Shown: positions 1 through 6,510, numbered from the stretch's first letter. The stretch is 11,573 bases of DNA from JABSOG01 sp047617105 (GCA_047617105.1 JBLGCB010000197.1:1-11573), one strand, 5' to 3'. Notes: a model not told the origin generated them from the letters alone. Numbers and translations: made by a program.

Positions 1-93
1 CTCTGAGTTGGCGATAAAGCTCATTGGTACTGATTTTTGCTTAGTATATAAAGTCAACTATTAGTGTGGTACTGTTACGGCTACGATTGATGT

Positions 94-123
94 TTATGGT
101 TATATTATAAAAAACAATATACT
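94..123 (+). promoter_or_regulatory. Candidate promoter of the kinase cassette (weak)
   Basis: The leader before the first gene is very AT-rich. TATACT at 118-123 is a fair sigma-70 -10 match. TTATGG at 94-99 lies 18 nt upstream but is a poor -35. Other TATA-like hexamers are present (TATATT at 101-106), so the exact site is uncertain. No repressor dyad was seen beside it. Confidence 0.2.
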
Positions 124-181
124 TATATATGCATTTGTTATATTCTTTTACCCTAGTTATTGGTTTTGTCGAGAGATGAGA

Positions 182-949
182 ATGGAACAAGTGTTAATTG
201 GTAATATGCTGCCAGGGGGAATTCCATTTGAAGATGAGAATGTCAATCCTACCTATAAAGCACATGTTCAGACGGACGAAGGTGTAAAGGTTGCGTTTGT
301 AAAACAGCTTGATATGAGAGCTCTTTATGTCGAGTGCGTTTGTGCTGTGATTGGCCGCACTTTAAATTTACCAATACCAGCCCCTATTATTGTCAGAATC
401 ACTAATGCCGCAATGCCAACTATCCCTGCAAATAGTTCAATATTGGCTTTTGGTTCTGAAGATGCGCAGCATCCTAGTTTTCGCCGATTTATTAATCGTG
501 ATAGTGAAGAAGCGATGGCGCAACTTAAAGGGTTTGCTAAAACCCTTGATGTCGGTGTATTCGACGAGTGGATTGCTAACTGGGATCGCAATATAGGCAA
601 TATACTATACGATGGTAAGGATGAGTTTTATTTTATCGATCATGAAAATGCGATCCCCGAAGGTTTGAACCACACGGAGCCAGCTGCTGGTAATGAGATT
701 TTACGCTGTCTATACTCTAATCTGAGTGAGTTTGAAAAGCATAGTGCCAGTAAAAAGGTCGCGGTACAACTAATGCCAAATTATGAGGTTATCCCTTTTC
801 CTCTAATTGCAGAAAAAACTTTTGCTACGGCCTATTTGGATGAAACTGAGATACTGAGTATAATCACTTTCTTAAGCGATCGAATAACAGCAGTTAATGA
901 TTTATTTGATAAAAGAGTCGATATTAAACAGGTAAGGTTGGCGATATGA
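182..949 (+). CDS. HipA-like protein kinase (HipA_2 type)
   Basis: This is a predicted Ser/Thr kinase of the HipA superfamily. Residue numbers count from an in-frame ATG at 176. I prefer the ATG at 182 (third residue) because GAGAG at 171-175 is a usable ribosome site for it but touches the 176 ATG. Visible kinase landmarks are a candidate ATP-binding Lys43 (VAFVK), Glu53 before a helix ending in LNLPIPAP, and the catalytic loop NWDRNIGNIL with Asp137, Arg138, Asn139 and Asn142. The metal-binding Asp155 lies in FIDHE. The core therefore looks catalytically intact. It is about 255 aa, shorter than classical HipA (about 440 aa), and lacks the N-terminal HipA subdomain, which fits the stand-alone kinases often paired with a DUF3037 protein. 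No HipB-like helix-turn-helix gene is adjacent, so a HipBA toxin-antitoxin role is not supported. The stop overlaps the next start (ATGA, 946-949), so the two are probably translationally coupled. The substrate is unknown. Confidence 0.8.
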   Translation: MEQVLIGNMLPGGIPFEDENVNPTYKAHVQTDEGVKVAFVKQLDMRALYVECVCAVIGRTLNLPIPAPIIVRITNAAMPTIPANSSILAFGSEDAQHPSFRRFINRDSEEAMAQLKGFAKTLDVGVFDEWIANWDRNIGNILYDGKDEFYFIDHENAIPEGLNHTEPAAGNEILRCLYSNLSEFEKHSASKKVAVQLMPNYEVIPFPLIAEKTFATAYLDETEILSIITFLSDRITAVNDLFDKRVDIKQVRLAI

Positions 950-1815
950 GTGCATTTAATTTAACTTTTCCTGAAATGCCTAGCTATCAGGGGAGTTGGC
1001 AATCGATTTATCTTGAGCCTGTCATTGGTTCTGGTGAGCGAATAACGATTGCCACAGTGGCCATTAGTGCTAGCGGTGAGTACAAAGTGATCCAAGCTAT
1101 TGGTGATGAATTGTTAGATTGCTTATATGGTACTCATGCGATTCAAATGCAAAATATGATTGATTTGATTATATCCTCATTGAACAATTGTTTGGCTGAA
1201 CATGGTCGTTTAGAGTGTTGGCAAGCGCCTATTGATGGCGTTATTTTAGGCCAATCTTCGGTGGCACTAGATACTGATTTAGATGGCATATTGCGACAAG
1301 CCATTCGATTTACAGCCAGTTTAAGTGCGTTGGCATTGGATGCAGATAGGACCGATGATGAACTGCAACCAAAGAAATATGCAGCACAGTTTGCTGCTAA
1401 TATTCAGGAAGAGTTGAGAAGGATTAACCCAAGCTTACTCAATGCCTTCAATCAAAAAGTTAAAATATCACAATCTGACATACTGACATCGTTTGGTTTT
1501 TTAAATGATCGTTATGTGGCTAATTTTGGTTTATTAATCCCAACCAAAATGTCTGTGTCACTTAATTCGATTAAAGCAAAATTATTTGATATCGAATCGC
1601 TTAAAAAATCTAATTACTTATTGATGCCAAATAAGTTTGAGGTTGTTATTGGTATTCCTGCTTTAGATGATCCCACTTTATCTGATAAGGCGATTCATCG
1701 CTTACGCAGCACACTTGAGATGGTAGAAGAGTTAGCATTTAACGAAAACATTGCCATTTACCGAGCCGAAAATGCCAAAAGCGCGGCGCAACACATCATC
1801 AAGTTCGCCGCATAA
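946..1815 (+). CDS. Uncharacterised partner of HipA-like kinase
   Basis: I do not recognise this 289-aa protein with confidence. Its start overlaps the stop of the kinase gene by four bases (ATGA), which implies one operon and matched synthesis. It has no signal peptide or membrane segment. Near the N-terminus, IYLEPVIGSGERITIATVAI (residues 21-40) is reminiscent of the start of DUF3037 proteins, the usual partners of HipA_2 kinases, where an R/S-G-E turn precedes a hydrophobic strand. At 289 aa it would be larger than a plain DUF3037 protein. A helical centre (about residues 100-165) is followed by SFGFLNDRYVANFGLLIP (residues 182-199) and a mixed C-terminal part ending in a helix rich in Ala and charged residues. 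It could be a kinase regulator, a substrate or an antitoxin-like partner. That is inferred from operon position only. Like the kinase it is AT-rich relative to the downstream tail genes, which suggests a separate origin. Confidence 0.75.
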   Translation: MSAFNLTFPEMPSYQGSWQSIYLEPVIGSGERITIATVAISASGEYKVIQAIGDELLDCLYGTHAIQMQNMIDLIISSLNNCLAEHGRLECWQAPIDGVILGQSSVALDTDLDGILRQAIRFTASLSALALDADRTDDELQPKKYAAQFAANIQEELRRINPSLLNAFNQKVKISQSDILTSFGFLNDRYVANFGLLIPTKMSVSLNSIKAKLFDIESLKKSNYLLMPNKFEVVIGIPALDDPTLSDKAIHRLRSTLEMVEELAFNENIAIYRAENAKSAAQHIIKFAA

Positions 1816-1933
1816 ACCGTTAAATCTTCAATTTATCTGATCACATCGCTTTATCCCTCCTATCTGGGTAAAATTCACTTATTTAGTGGTCAATATGATT
1901 AATAAATAACCACCTCAAACCACAGCTGATTTC

Positions 1934-1956
1934 TTTTTGTTCTGTTTGAACAAAAA
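1934..1956. other. Hairpin TTTTTGTTC/GAACAAAAA
   Basis: A perfect 9-bp inverted repeat lies around a 5-nt loop (TGTTT), about 120 nt after the partner gene's stop. The 3' arm continues into A residues rather than T, so it is not a classical rho-independent terminator in either direction. It could still be an mRNA 3'-end stabiliser or a protein-binding dyad. Confidence 0.4.
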
Positions 1957-1990
1957 AAGACCGATAAAACCAGTACTATTAAAGGAAATT

Positions 1991-2026
1991 GCCGAAGCCG
2001 TTACACCATCTGTGTAACGGTTTGGC
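1991..2026. other. Strong 36-nt bulged hairpin
   Basis: CCGTTACAC (1998-2006) pairs perfectly with GTGTAACGG (2012-2020) around the loop CATCT. The flanking GCCGAA (1991-1996) pairs with TTTGGC (2021-2026) with one G-T wobble, leaving G1997 bulged. The resulting 15-bp stem is unlikely to be chance in this AT-rich gap. No T-run follows (TATGTCTATT), so a simple terminator is not the best reading. A structured RNA, attenuator or operator are alternatives. Confidence 0.5.
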
Positions 2027-2115
2027 TATGTCTATTGATCCCGACCCCAGCAATAGTTAACAATAATTCCACTATCAAGAGCTGACTCTGGTGCTGCCAG
2101 AGGCCCCCTTGTCAC

Positions 2116-2214
2116 TCAATTCAAAATATACTAAAAAATCTTAATCACACTTGAATTGAATCGATGCAATTCTTAACAAAATGCCCTATTTACAACCCCT
2201 CAATTGAGGCGTTG
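2116..2214. promoter_or_regulatory. CAATT-motif cluster with 22-bp palindrome (candidate operators)
   Basis: Four related half-sites occur in about 100 bp: TCAATTCAA (2116-2124), its inverse TTGAATTGA (2151-2159), GCAATTC (2166-2172), and the perfect palindrome CCTCAATTGAGG (2198-2209). The palindrome extends by CAAC (2193-2196) against GTTG (2211-2214), giving 22 bp with one mismatched pair. Clustered, loopless dyads are typical of repressor operators. The cluster lies about 200 nt upstream of the antiterminator gene, so control of the phage transcription unit is the natural guess. No cognate regulator gene is in the window. Confidence 0.35.
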
Positions 2215-2282
2215 CTATTGGTGTGTTTGTAACTAAAAAACTTACAGTTAAGAAAGGTAGAGCAAAAAGTAATACGGACTAG

Positions 2283-2375
2283 ATGGTCAATAGAAACAAA
2301 AGGGAAGGATCTCAACGCAGTGGTTGCCACAAATGCAGAACGATTGAAAGTCGTTCAGTGCAACGTGCAGAGTAA
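2283..2375 (+). CDS. Possible 30-codon CxxC micro-ORF (doubtful)
   Basis: An ATG-to-TAA frame of 30 codons lies just upstream of the antiterminator gene. The product is very basic and contains SGCHKCRTIESRSVQR, a CxxC pair followed by an Arg/Ser-rich stretch like half of a zinc ribbon. The upstream sequence has no good ribosome site (ACGGACTAG before the ATG), and a frame this short can arise by chance. It may be a genuine small phage regulator, a fragment of one, or non-coding. Confidence 0.15.
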   Translation: MVNRNKREGSQRSGCHKCRTIESRSVQRAE

Positions 2376-2410
2376 ATAGTGAGAGAAAGATTAATTATGG
2401 AGCTAACACG

Positions 2411-2944
2411 ATGAGTACACTAGAGTATTTGGCCTTTTTAACCCCTAGCGGTGTGGCGTTAGGCGGTAAGGCTGCCGGAAGCAGAAGAATACTCAAATGG
2501 CAAGATGTTGCAGCCGCGATGGCGATGGGGAACCTCAGTGAGGAAGCCTATCTGCTGGGGCTGGCGAAATATTGTCATGACAGTAATGCAACCAAAGGGT
2601 TGCATGTAGTGATGTCGAAAAAGTCATCATTATTAATCGCCAGAAAAAAATGGAAAAGTACCCGCGACGTTTCAGCAGATTTAGCCATGGTGGCCTGCCT
2701 TGAAGCCGTGGCCAATCATAATTGTCCACCCTGTAGTGGCACCGGCATTATTCTTGATGAAGCCTGTGAAAATTGTGCTGGTATTGGCCATAACCGAATT
2801 ACTGAGGCCAGTAAATACACCATGGCGAAAATGGATAAACGTAACTGGCAACGCCGCTGGCGACCGCGCTATGAGGAAATTTATCAAATTTTAGTGGCCG
2901 CAGAAGATGAGTTGGCCCAGCATCTAGCAGTTCAGCTCGGTTAA
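2411..2944 (+). CDS. Q-like phage late-gene antitermination protein
   Basis: This is a 177-aa zinc-finger protein of the phage antitermination Q type (phage 82/lambdoid group). Such proteins bind near the late promoter, load onto RNA polymerase and let it read through terminators into the lysis and structural genes. The diagnostic part is the DnaJ-like zinc finger CPPC (residues 105-108) with SGTG after it, and CENC (119-122) followed by AGIGH, spaced as in this family. A basic stretch, KRNWQRRWRPRYEEIY (143-158), fits nucleic-acid or polymerase contact. The ATG is preceded by GGAG (2399-2402) at 8-nt spacing. It is the first gene of the rightward block and all structural genes follow on the same strand, which is the expected place for Q. 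It lacks the usual nin-region neighbours such as RusA or an early operon. The family call is by motif. The specific Q subgroup is not certain. Confidence 0.75.
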   Translation: MSTLEYLAFLTPSGVALGGKAAGSRRILKWQDVAAAMAMGNLSEEAYLLGLAKYCHDSNATKGLHVVMSKKSSLLIARKKWKSTRDVSADLAMVACLEAVANHNCPPCSGTGIILDEACENCAGIGHNRITEASKYTMAKMDKRNWQRRWRPRYEEIYQILVAAEDELAQHLAVQLG

Positions 2945-3114
2945 CTGGCGCACTCATCTTTCGCATCATAACGGCGTTATTTTCGTATTCAAACAGTTAC
3001 ATATGATCTATATGCGCCTATTTTACGTGCGAAAAGGCCTTGTTCTGAAGCGAAATCTAAGCACGCTGAATGTACTCGCTAAATGTCACATAGCAATTAT
3101 TTATAGGATCTAAA

Positions 3115-3384
3115 ATGGAAAAGTGGAAAAGTCACATTCGTGCGGCAATTATTGGTGTGGTGCTAATGGTTGTATTAAATATTGGCATGGTGGTGTGGTG
3201 GGCCGCGAAACTTGACGCCTTGCTTATCAACGCCGTCACCCGGGCAGAGTTGTCGTTAAGAGATGAAAGGATTAAAAATATCAGTGATGCGGTGAAAGCC
3301 AATAAAGAAGAGTTGCAACGCGCCGAAGATAAACTGGACCGTATCAACCGTTTATTAACCACCGATCAACAACGTTCGTTGTAA
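3115..3384 (+). CDS. Small membrane-anchored coiled-coil protein (holin/spanin-like?)
   Basis: This 89-aa protein has a short basic N-terminus (MEKWKSHIR), one hydrophobic segment (about residues 10-31, AAIIGVVLMVVLNIGMVVWW), and a charged heptad-like helix from about residue 44 to 85 with no Cys or Pro. The positive-inside rule puts the N-terminus in the cytoplasm and the coiled coil in the periplasm, the layout of an inner-membrane spanin or a single-pass holin-like protein. It is shorter than Rz (about 150 aa), and I see no endolysin or Rz1-like lipoprotein beside it. AGGA (3105-3108) at 6-nt spacing supports the start. Its place between the late activator and the baseplate genes matches that of the holin in R-pyocin loci. 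A resemblance to small Mu-type TM proteins (DUF2730) is also possible. The role is inferred. Confidence 0.65.
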   Translation: MEKWKSHIRAAIIGVVLMVVLNIGMVVWWAAKLDALLINAVTRAELSLRDERIKNISDAVKANKEELQRAEDKLDRINRLLTTDQQRSL

Positions 3385-3420
3385 TACCCCATGGATCCCT
3401 TGCCATGGTCCCCACCATAC

Positions 3421-3488
3421 GGGGTCAGACCAAAATAAATTTTGCGGACAAACTTGTTTGTCTCAAAATTCTTTTTTGCTCTGACCTC
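3421..3488. repeat. 68-bp near-palindromic GGGGTCAGA element (MITE/REP-like)
   Basis: The ends GGGGTCAGA (3421-3429) and TCTGACCTC (3480-3488) are inverted repeats with one mismatch. AATTTTG (3438-3444) matches CAAAATT (3464-3470), and GACAAAC (3447-3453) matches GTTTGTC (3456-3462). The whole element is almost symmetric about 3454/3455. It fills most of the 167-bp gap before the baseplate J gene. GGGGTCAGA-ended palindromes are, from memory, common intergenic repeats in Shewanella and relatives and are thought to be moved by REP-associated or related transposases. No transposase is encoded here. As RNA it would be a long hairpin inside the late transcript. Confidence 0.65.
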
Positions 3489-3551
3489 AGTTGCGGTGAT
3501 GATAACCGAAAACCCCCAACCAAAAAAGCACACTAAAAGGCAATAGAACCG

Positions 3552-4397
3552 ATGACAGAACAAACCATTGATCTGGGAGGCTTGCCTGCACCGGATATGA
3601 TTGAAGCACTCGATTATGAACAAATCGTCACTCAACTAAAACAATTATTGCTGGCCCGTAACGCCGATTACGCCGAGATGCTGTCGTATGAATCAGATCC
3701 GCTGGTGATCGCCATCGAAGCCTTTGCTTATAGAGAATTATTATTACGCCAACGTATCAATGAAGCGGTGCGCTCCAATTTGCTGGCTTTTGCCACCGGG
3801 GCCGACCTCGATCAGTTAGGCGCTTTTTATGGCGTGGTCAGACAAACCGGCGAAGGCGACGAGATATTGCGGGTGCGAATTAAAGACCGGATCCTTGGCT
3901 CTAGTACTGCCGGTGGTGAGGCTCATTATCGTTATCAGGCGTTTTCGGTCAGCACAGATATTCGTGATATTGCGGTAGATAGCCCAGAGCCGGGGTTGGT
4001 GCGGGTGTCGGTTTTGGCCAATACTGGGGTCGACATTGGACCACTGGTCGAAAAAGTTAAAACCAGAGTGGCTGCCCCTGATGTGCGGGTGTTAACAGAT
4101 ACCGTTGAAGTAGTGCCGACTGAGTTGGTGGCGGTGGATATTGTTGCCGATATTTTGCCGTTAGAGGGCAGTTTGCCCATTGACCGAGATATTTTGTCAC
4201 AGAGTTTTACCGACCGACTCGAATTACAGCGTCGTCTGGGTTGGGACTTGGCCCCTAGCTGGATCATCAGCCAATTACACAGTGATAATGTCAAAGAAGT
4301 GCTGTTGCAGCAACCCTCGAATAATGTGGTGATCCAACCCAATCAATGTGTCGTCGCCAACAGTATCACCCTGAATATTATTACCAATAACATTTAA
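3552..4397 (+). CDS. Phage baseplate assembly protein J (P2 gpJ / T4 gp6 family)
   Basis: A structural subunit of the baseplate wedge in contractile tails. At 281 aa it is close to P2 gpJ (about 300 aa). The family signature is clear: ESDPLVIAIEAFAYRELLLR (residues 47-66), then an INEAVRSNLLAFATGADLDQ helix-turn and LGAFYGVVR (to about residue 97). A central beta part has the classic AGGEAHYRYQAFSVSTDIRD (120-139) followed by VDSPEPGLVRVSVL. The C-terminal third (about residues 185-281) fits the wedge-dimerising part of the family. The ATG has AAAAGG 11 nt upstream, a slightly long spacing. The gene is separated from gene I by only 13 nt, with the shared order J-I as in P2. The usual upstream partners V (spike) and W (gp25-like) are not in this window, which is odd for a complete P2-type baseplate block. 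Confidence 0.93.
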   Translation: MTEQTIDLGGLPAPDMIEALDYEQIVTQLKQLLLARNADYAEMLSYESDPLVIAIEAFAYRELLLRQRINEAVRSNLLAFATGADLDQLGAFYGVVRQTGEGDEILRVRIKDRILGSSTAGGEAHYRYQAFSVSTDIRDIAVDSPEPGLVRVSVLANTGVDIGPLVEKVKTRVAAPDVRVLTDTVEVVPTELVAVDIVADILPLEGSLPIDRDILSQSFTDRLELQRRLGWDLAPSWIISQLHSDNVKEVLLQQPSNNVVIQPNQCVVANSITLNIITNNI

Positions 4398-4410
4398 CGG
4401 AGCCAGTCAC

Positions 4411-5925
4411 ATGACAATTTTACCGTTAAATGCCTCGCCATTGCAGCGTGATTTGGAAATTATCGCTGGCCCGCAGCAGGTGACTTACGACAGTATCGCG
4501 GCGATGCCGGGGGTTAAATATAACCCGCCTGATTTTATGCTGCCTTGGCTTATTTGGGAATATGGGCTTGAGCACCTGCTGCCTTATCTGACTGACCCGC
4601 GTTTGGCGATCCAAGAAGGTGTGCGTTGGCAGCGTATTAGAGGCACTCCAGAAAGTGTCGATATGGCCCTTGGTTGGTTGGGACTAGCAGATACTGTGAT
4701 TGAGCCGGAGGTTCCCGGTGCCCATTTTTATGGTTACCAGATTGATCCTCAAAGGGTGATATTGCCTAGTGAACTGGACAATATCCGCGTTGTCACTCAG
4801 TTTTCTGCGCCATTACGTGCCCGTTTGTCACGACTTTATCATGGTTATGATGTACGCCGGGTGGTGCTGGATGAAAGCGATTATGGTGCTTTGTTATCCG
4901 ATTATAGCGGTGTCGACCGCGACGGTGTGGTGTTATCTTTTGGCCGTGACCAGAGTCGTGCCCTCAGCCTAGATGTTGATGTGTCGGCTGTCCAATTGCC
5001 GGTGCGTAGTGCACGGGTGCAAGACGTTTATTGGCCGATGCTCGATGCGCAACCTTTTGGCGGCATTGTTAATCATAGTGTCCGAACCAGCGATCGCGGC
5101 AATACCGCCCAGTTGTCAGGCCAATCTTGGCTGGGCAAATGGGATGAGCGTAGTTGGCATGTCAGTGATGCGACCTTAATTGGTGGTGCTTTAACACCTA
5201 CCCATGCGCTCGGGTTTGATGAGCGGGTTGAACAAAATATGGCTGTCGCGGCAATCAAAAGCAGCGATCGCAGCATTATTTATCTCGATAGCGCATTGCC
5301 AGTTTGTGATGGTATAAGGTTCACTCAGCGAAGTCTCAGTGTTGGTGGTGAGTTCTGGGGTGGCTACTGGGATCAACGCAGTTGGAGTGATCCGGGCTTC
5401 CCATTAATTGGTGACAGTCTGTCATCCACTTATACCGATATCACTCTGATCAGCGAAATTATCGTTGCTGTCAATGTCGGTTTGGTGCTTAACAGCAACC
5501 ACAGTATCAGTTTGACCGATAACAACCCGATCGGCAGTAATCTTGCGGGCAGCGTGCTGTTTGAAGAACGCAGTGCGGGCATCTCGGTGCAAAACCAATT
5601 CTGGGGTGGCCAGTGGGATACCCGTAGTTGGGGCGACCTCGGTTTCCCGGTGATTGGCGGCGCAATGACGTTAAGCACCATCACTGATATCCCCACCAGG
5701 CAAATCACGGTTGCTGCGGTGATTGATAGCAGCGAAACACGTAGCTATAGCATCAGCGGATTTGATGGTGAACCCGTTGCCAGCAACCTTGCGGGCAGTG
5801 TGCACTATAAAGAACGCAGCATCGGCGTATCGATACAAGGCCAATTCTGGCGCGGTGACTGGGATGAACGCATTTGGGATGACGTTGATTATGTGTTTAT
5901 CGATTTTACCCATAGCAGAGATTAA
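4411..5925 (+). CDS. Phage tail protein I with repeat-bearing C-terminal extension
   Basis: Residues 1 to about 175 match P2 gpI, the baseplate component joined to gpJ that also connects to the fibre. LLPYLTDPRLAIQEGVRWQR (residues 56-75), GTPESVDMALGWLG and the LNASPLQRDLE opening are typical. P2 gpI is about 176 aa, whereas this protein is 504 aa. The extra 330 residues are beta-rich and hold four copies of a W-G-WD-R-W module. The copies lie at residues 238-249, 314-325, 396-407 and 478-489. The extension has no cysteine-rich, enzymatic or transmembrane motif. It probably projects from the baseplate and could serve as a fibre-docking or adhesive domain, but that is inference. GGAG (4399-4402) at 8-nt spacing supports the start, and the gene follows J closely. 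The last repeat is truncated at the C-terminus. Confidence 0.88.
   Translation: MTILPLNASPLQRDLEIIAGPQQVTYDSIAAMPGVKYNPPDFMLPWLIWEYGLEHLLPYLTDPRLAIQEGVRWQRIRGTPESVDMALGWLGLADTVIEPEVPGAHFYGYQIDPQRVILPSELDNIRVVTQFSAPLRARLSRLYHGYDVRRVVLDESDYGALLSDYSGVDRDGVVLSFGRDQSRALSLDVDVSAVQLPVRSARVQDVYWPMLDAQPFGGIVNHSVRTSDRGNTAQLSGQSWLGKWDERSWHVSDATLIGGALTPTHALGFDERVEQNMAVAAIKSSDRSIIYLDSALPVCDGIRFTQRSLSVGGEFWGGYWDQRSWSDPGFPLIGDSLSSTYTDITLISEIIVAVNVGLVLNSNHSISLTDNNPIGSNLAGSVLFEERSAGISVQNQFWGGQWDTRSWGDLGFPVIGGAMTLSTITDIPTRQITVAAVIDSSETRSYSISGFDGEPVASNLAGSVHYKERSIGVSIQGQFWRGDWDERIWDDVDYVFIDFTHSRD
5122..5877 (+). repeat. Four degenerate W-G-WD-R-W protein repeats in tail protein I
   Basis: The motif reads SWLGKWDERSW, FWGGYWDQRSW, FWGGQWDTRSW and FWRGDWDERIW, with coding positions 5122-5157, 5350-5385, 5596-5631 and 5842-5877. 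The spacing between copies is 76, 82 and 82 residues. Copies 2 and 3 continue with D-x-GFP-[LV]-IG. The parts between copies also match: LAGSVLFEERSAGISVQNQ before copy 3 resembles LAGSVHYKERSIGVSIQGQ before copy 4. DNA identity is high only in patches (TTCTGGGGTGGC in copies 2 and 3), which suggests old duplication kept by selection. Confidence 0.8.
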
Positions 5926-5949
5926 CTCTCAACACAACACAACAGAGCA

Positions 5950-5975
5950 TAACTATTCAGGGTGCTGAATAGTTA
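5950..5975 (+). other. Intergenic hairpin with ATTCAG/CTGAAT arms
   Basis: TAACTATTCAG (5950-5960) pairs perfectly with CTGAATAGTTA (5965-5975) around a GGTG loop. It lies between tail protein I and the 159-aa gene, 24 nt after the stop. No T-run follows, so it is not a typical terminator, and transcription presumably continues. An mRNA-processing or stabilising role is possible. Its arms resemble those of the hairpin at 6511-6549. Confidence 0.5.
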
Positions 5976-6024
5976 CAGAAATAACCACACCATTTCACTA
6001 TTTTATACAACGGAGTAACTACCA

Positions 6025-6504
6025 ATGGCAATATTAACCAACTCAGGCCGCAGTGAACTGGTCCGGGCAATTTACCAGCAACCAGTATTTATGGCCTGGG
6101 GTCGGGCCGACGGCGCATGGGTAACACCACCAGCAGAATCACTGGACAGCAGCGGTTTACAAGATGCAATTGGCTATCGCCAAGCGACTCAGGTGCGTTA
6201 TTGCGTACCCGATGAAGCGGGCCAAATCGAAGTGAGTTCGGGTAAATTCAGTCTGTCTGATGAACCGACTCGCCACCTTTACCTTCAATTTCGTTATGAT
6301 TTTATTGATGCCGTAGGCGAAACCATTCGTGAGATTGGCGTTTACCTTGGCACGGCTGTGCAGGCAGGTTTGCCAGCAGGACAGGTGTATTTCACCACGG
6401 CTGAGGTCGATGACAGTGGCAAGTTATTACTGCTTGAAAACTATCGTCCCTTATTACGTGATGACAGCGTGCGCGAAAGCTTTGACTTTGTGGTGACCTT
6501 TTAA
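6025..6504 (+). CDS. Conserved-looking tail-associated protein, function unknown
   Basis: This 159-aa soluble protein has no signal peptide or membrane segment. It opens with MAILTNSGRSELVRAIYQQP and has a mid-protein region LYLQFRYDFIDAVGETIREI (residues 86-105) followed by GVYLGT. The pattern recalls the N-terminal domains of tail fibre and collar proteins, in which an IREIGVY strand precedes a loop on the fibre shaft. I do not recognise a named family with certainty. Its position between baseplate protein I and the large DUF4815-like protein makes a baseplate or fibre-attachment role likely. GGAG (6012-6015) at 9-nt spacing supports the start. Hairpins flank it on both sides (5950-5975 and 6511-6549), so its message may be processed as a separate segment. 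It could also be a fibre-assembly factor. Confidence 0.75.
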   Translation: MAILTNSGRSELVRAIYQQPVFMAWGRADGAWVTPPAESLDSSGLQDAIGYRQATQVRYCVPDEAGQIEVSSGKFSLSDEPTRHLYLQFRYDFIDAVGETIREIGVYLGTAVQAGLPAGQVYFTTAEVDDSGKLLLLENYRPLLRDDSVRESFDFVVTF

Positions 6505-6510
6505 AAAAGA

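Larger units (their letters stand above)
1816..2410. other. 595-bp non-coding gap between cassette and late region
   Basis: No convincing gene is present on either strand. The gap is rich in dyad symmetry. It holds a TTTTTGTTC/GAACAAAAA hairpin (1934-1956), a strong 36-nt hairpin (1991-2026), CTCTGG/CCAGAG around a 5-nt loop (2086-2102), a CAATT-motif cluster (2116-2214) and GAACGA/TCGTTC (2339-2357). None has the GC stem plus downstream T-run of a standard terminator for the kinase operon. The right end must carry the promoter for the antiterminator gene. It may be the remains of a phage control region, but that is inference. Confidence 0.6.

Noticed and set aside
182..949. Classical HipBA toxin-antitoxin pair
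   Set aside because: The kinase is short, and no HTH antitoxin is adjacent. The partner is a 289-aa protein downstream, unlike HipB.
1934..1956. Rho-independent terminator of the kinase operon
   Set aside because: The 3' arm runs into A residues and the stem is A/T-dominated; no U-tract follows in either direction.
1816..2410. Prophage attachment site or tRNA remnant
   Set aside because: No tRNA-like cloverleaf, integrase gene or direct repeat pair could be identified within the window.
2968..2983. ATAAC/GTTAT hairpin followed by TTTT as a terminator just after the antiterminator gene
   Set aside because: The stem is only 5 AT-rich pairs and the T-run is four bases. It is too weak to call, although a Q-responsive terminator would be expected in this area.
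3002..3007. TATGAT as the -10 of a late promoter
   Set aside because: No acceptable -35 lies 16-18 nt upstream and the region is AT-rich, so a chance match is likely.
3935..4342. 135-aa open frame on the minus strand inside the baseplate J gene
   Set aside because: It is the antisense shadow of a clearly recognised gpJ gene, with Thr/Ser-rich low-complexity content and no homology signal.
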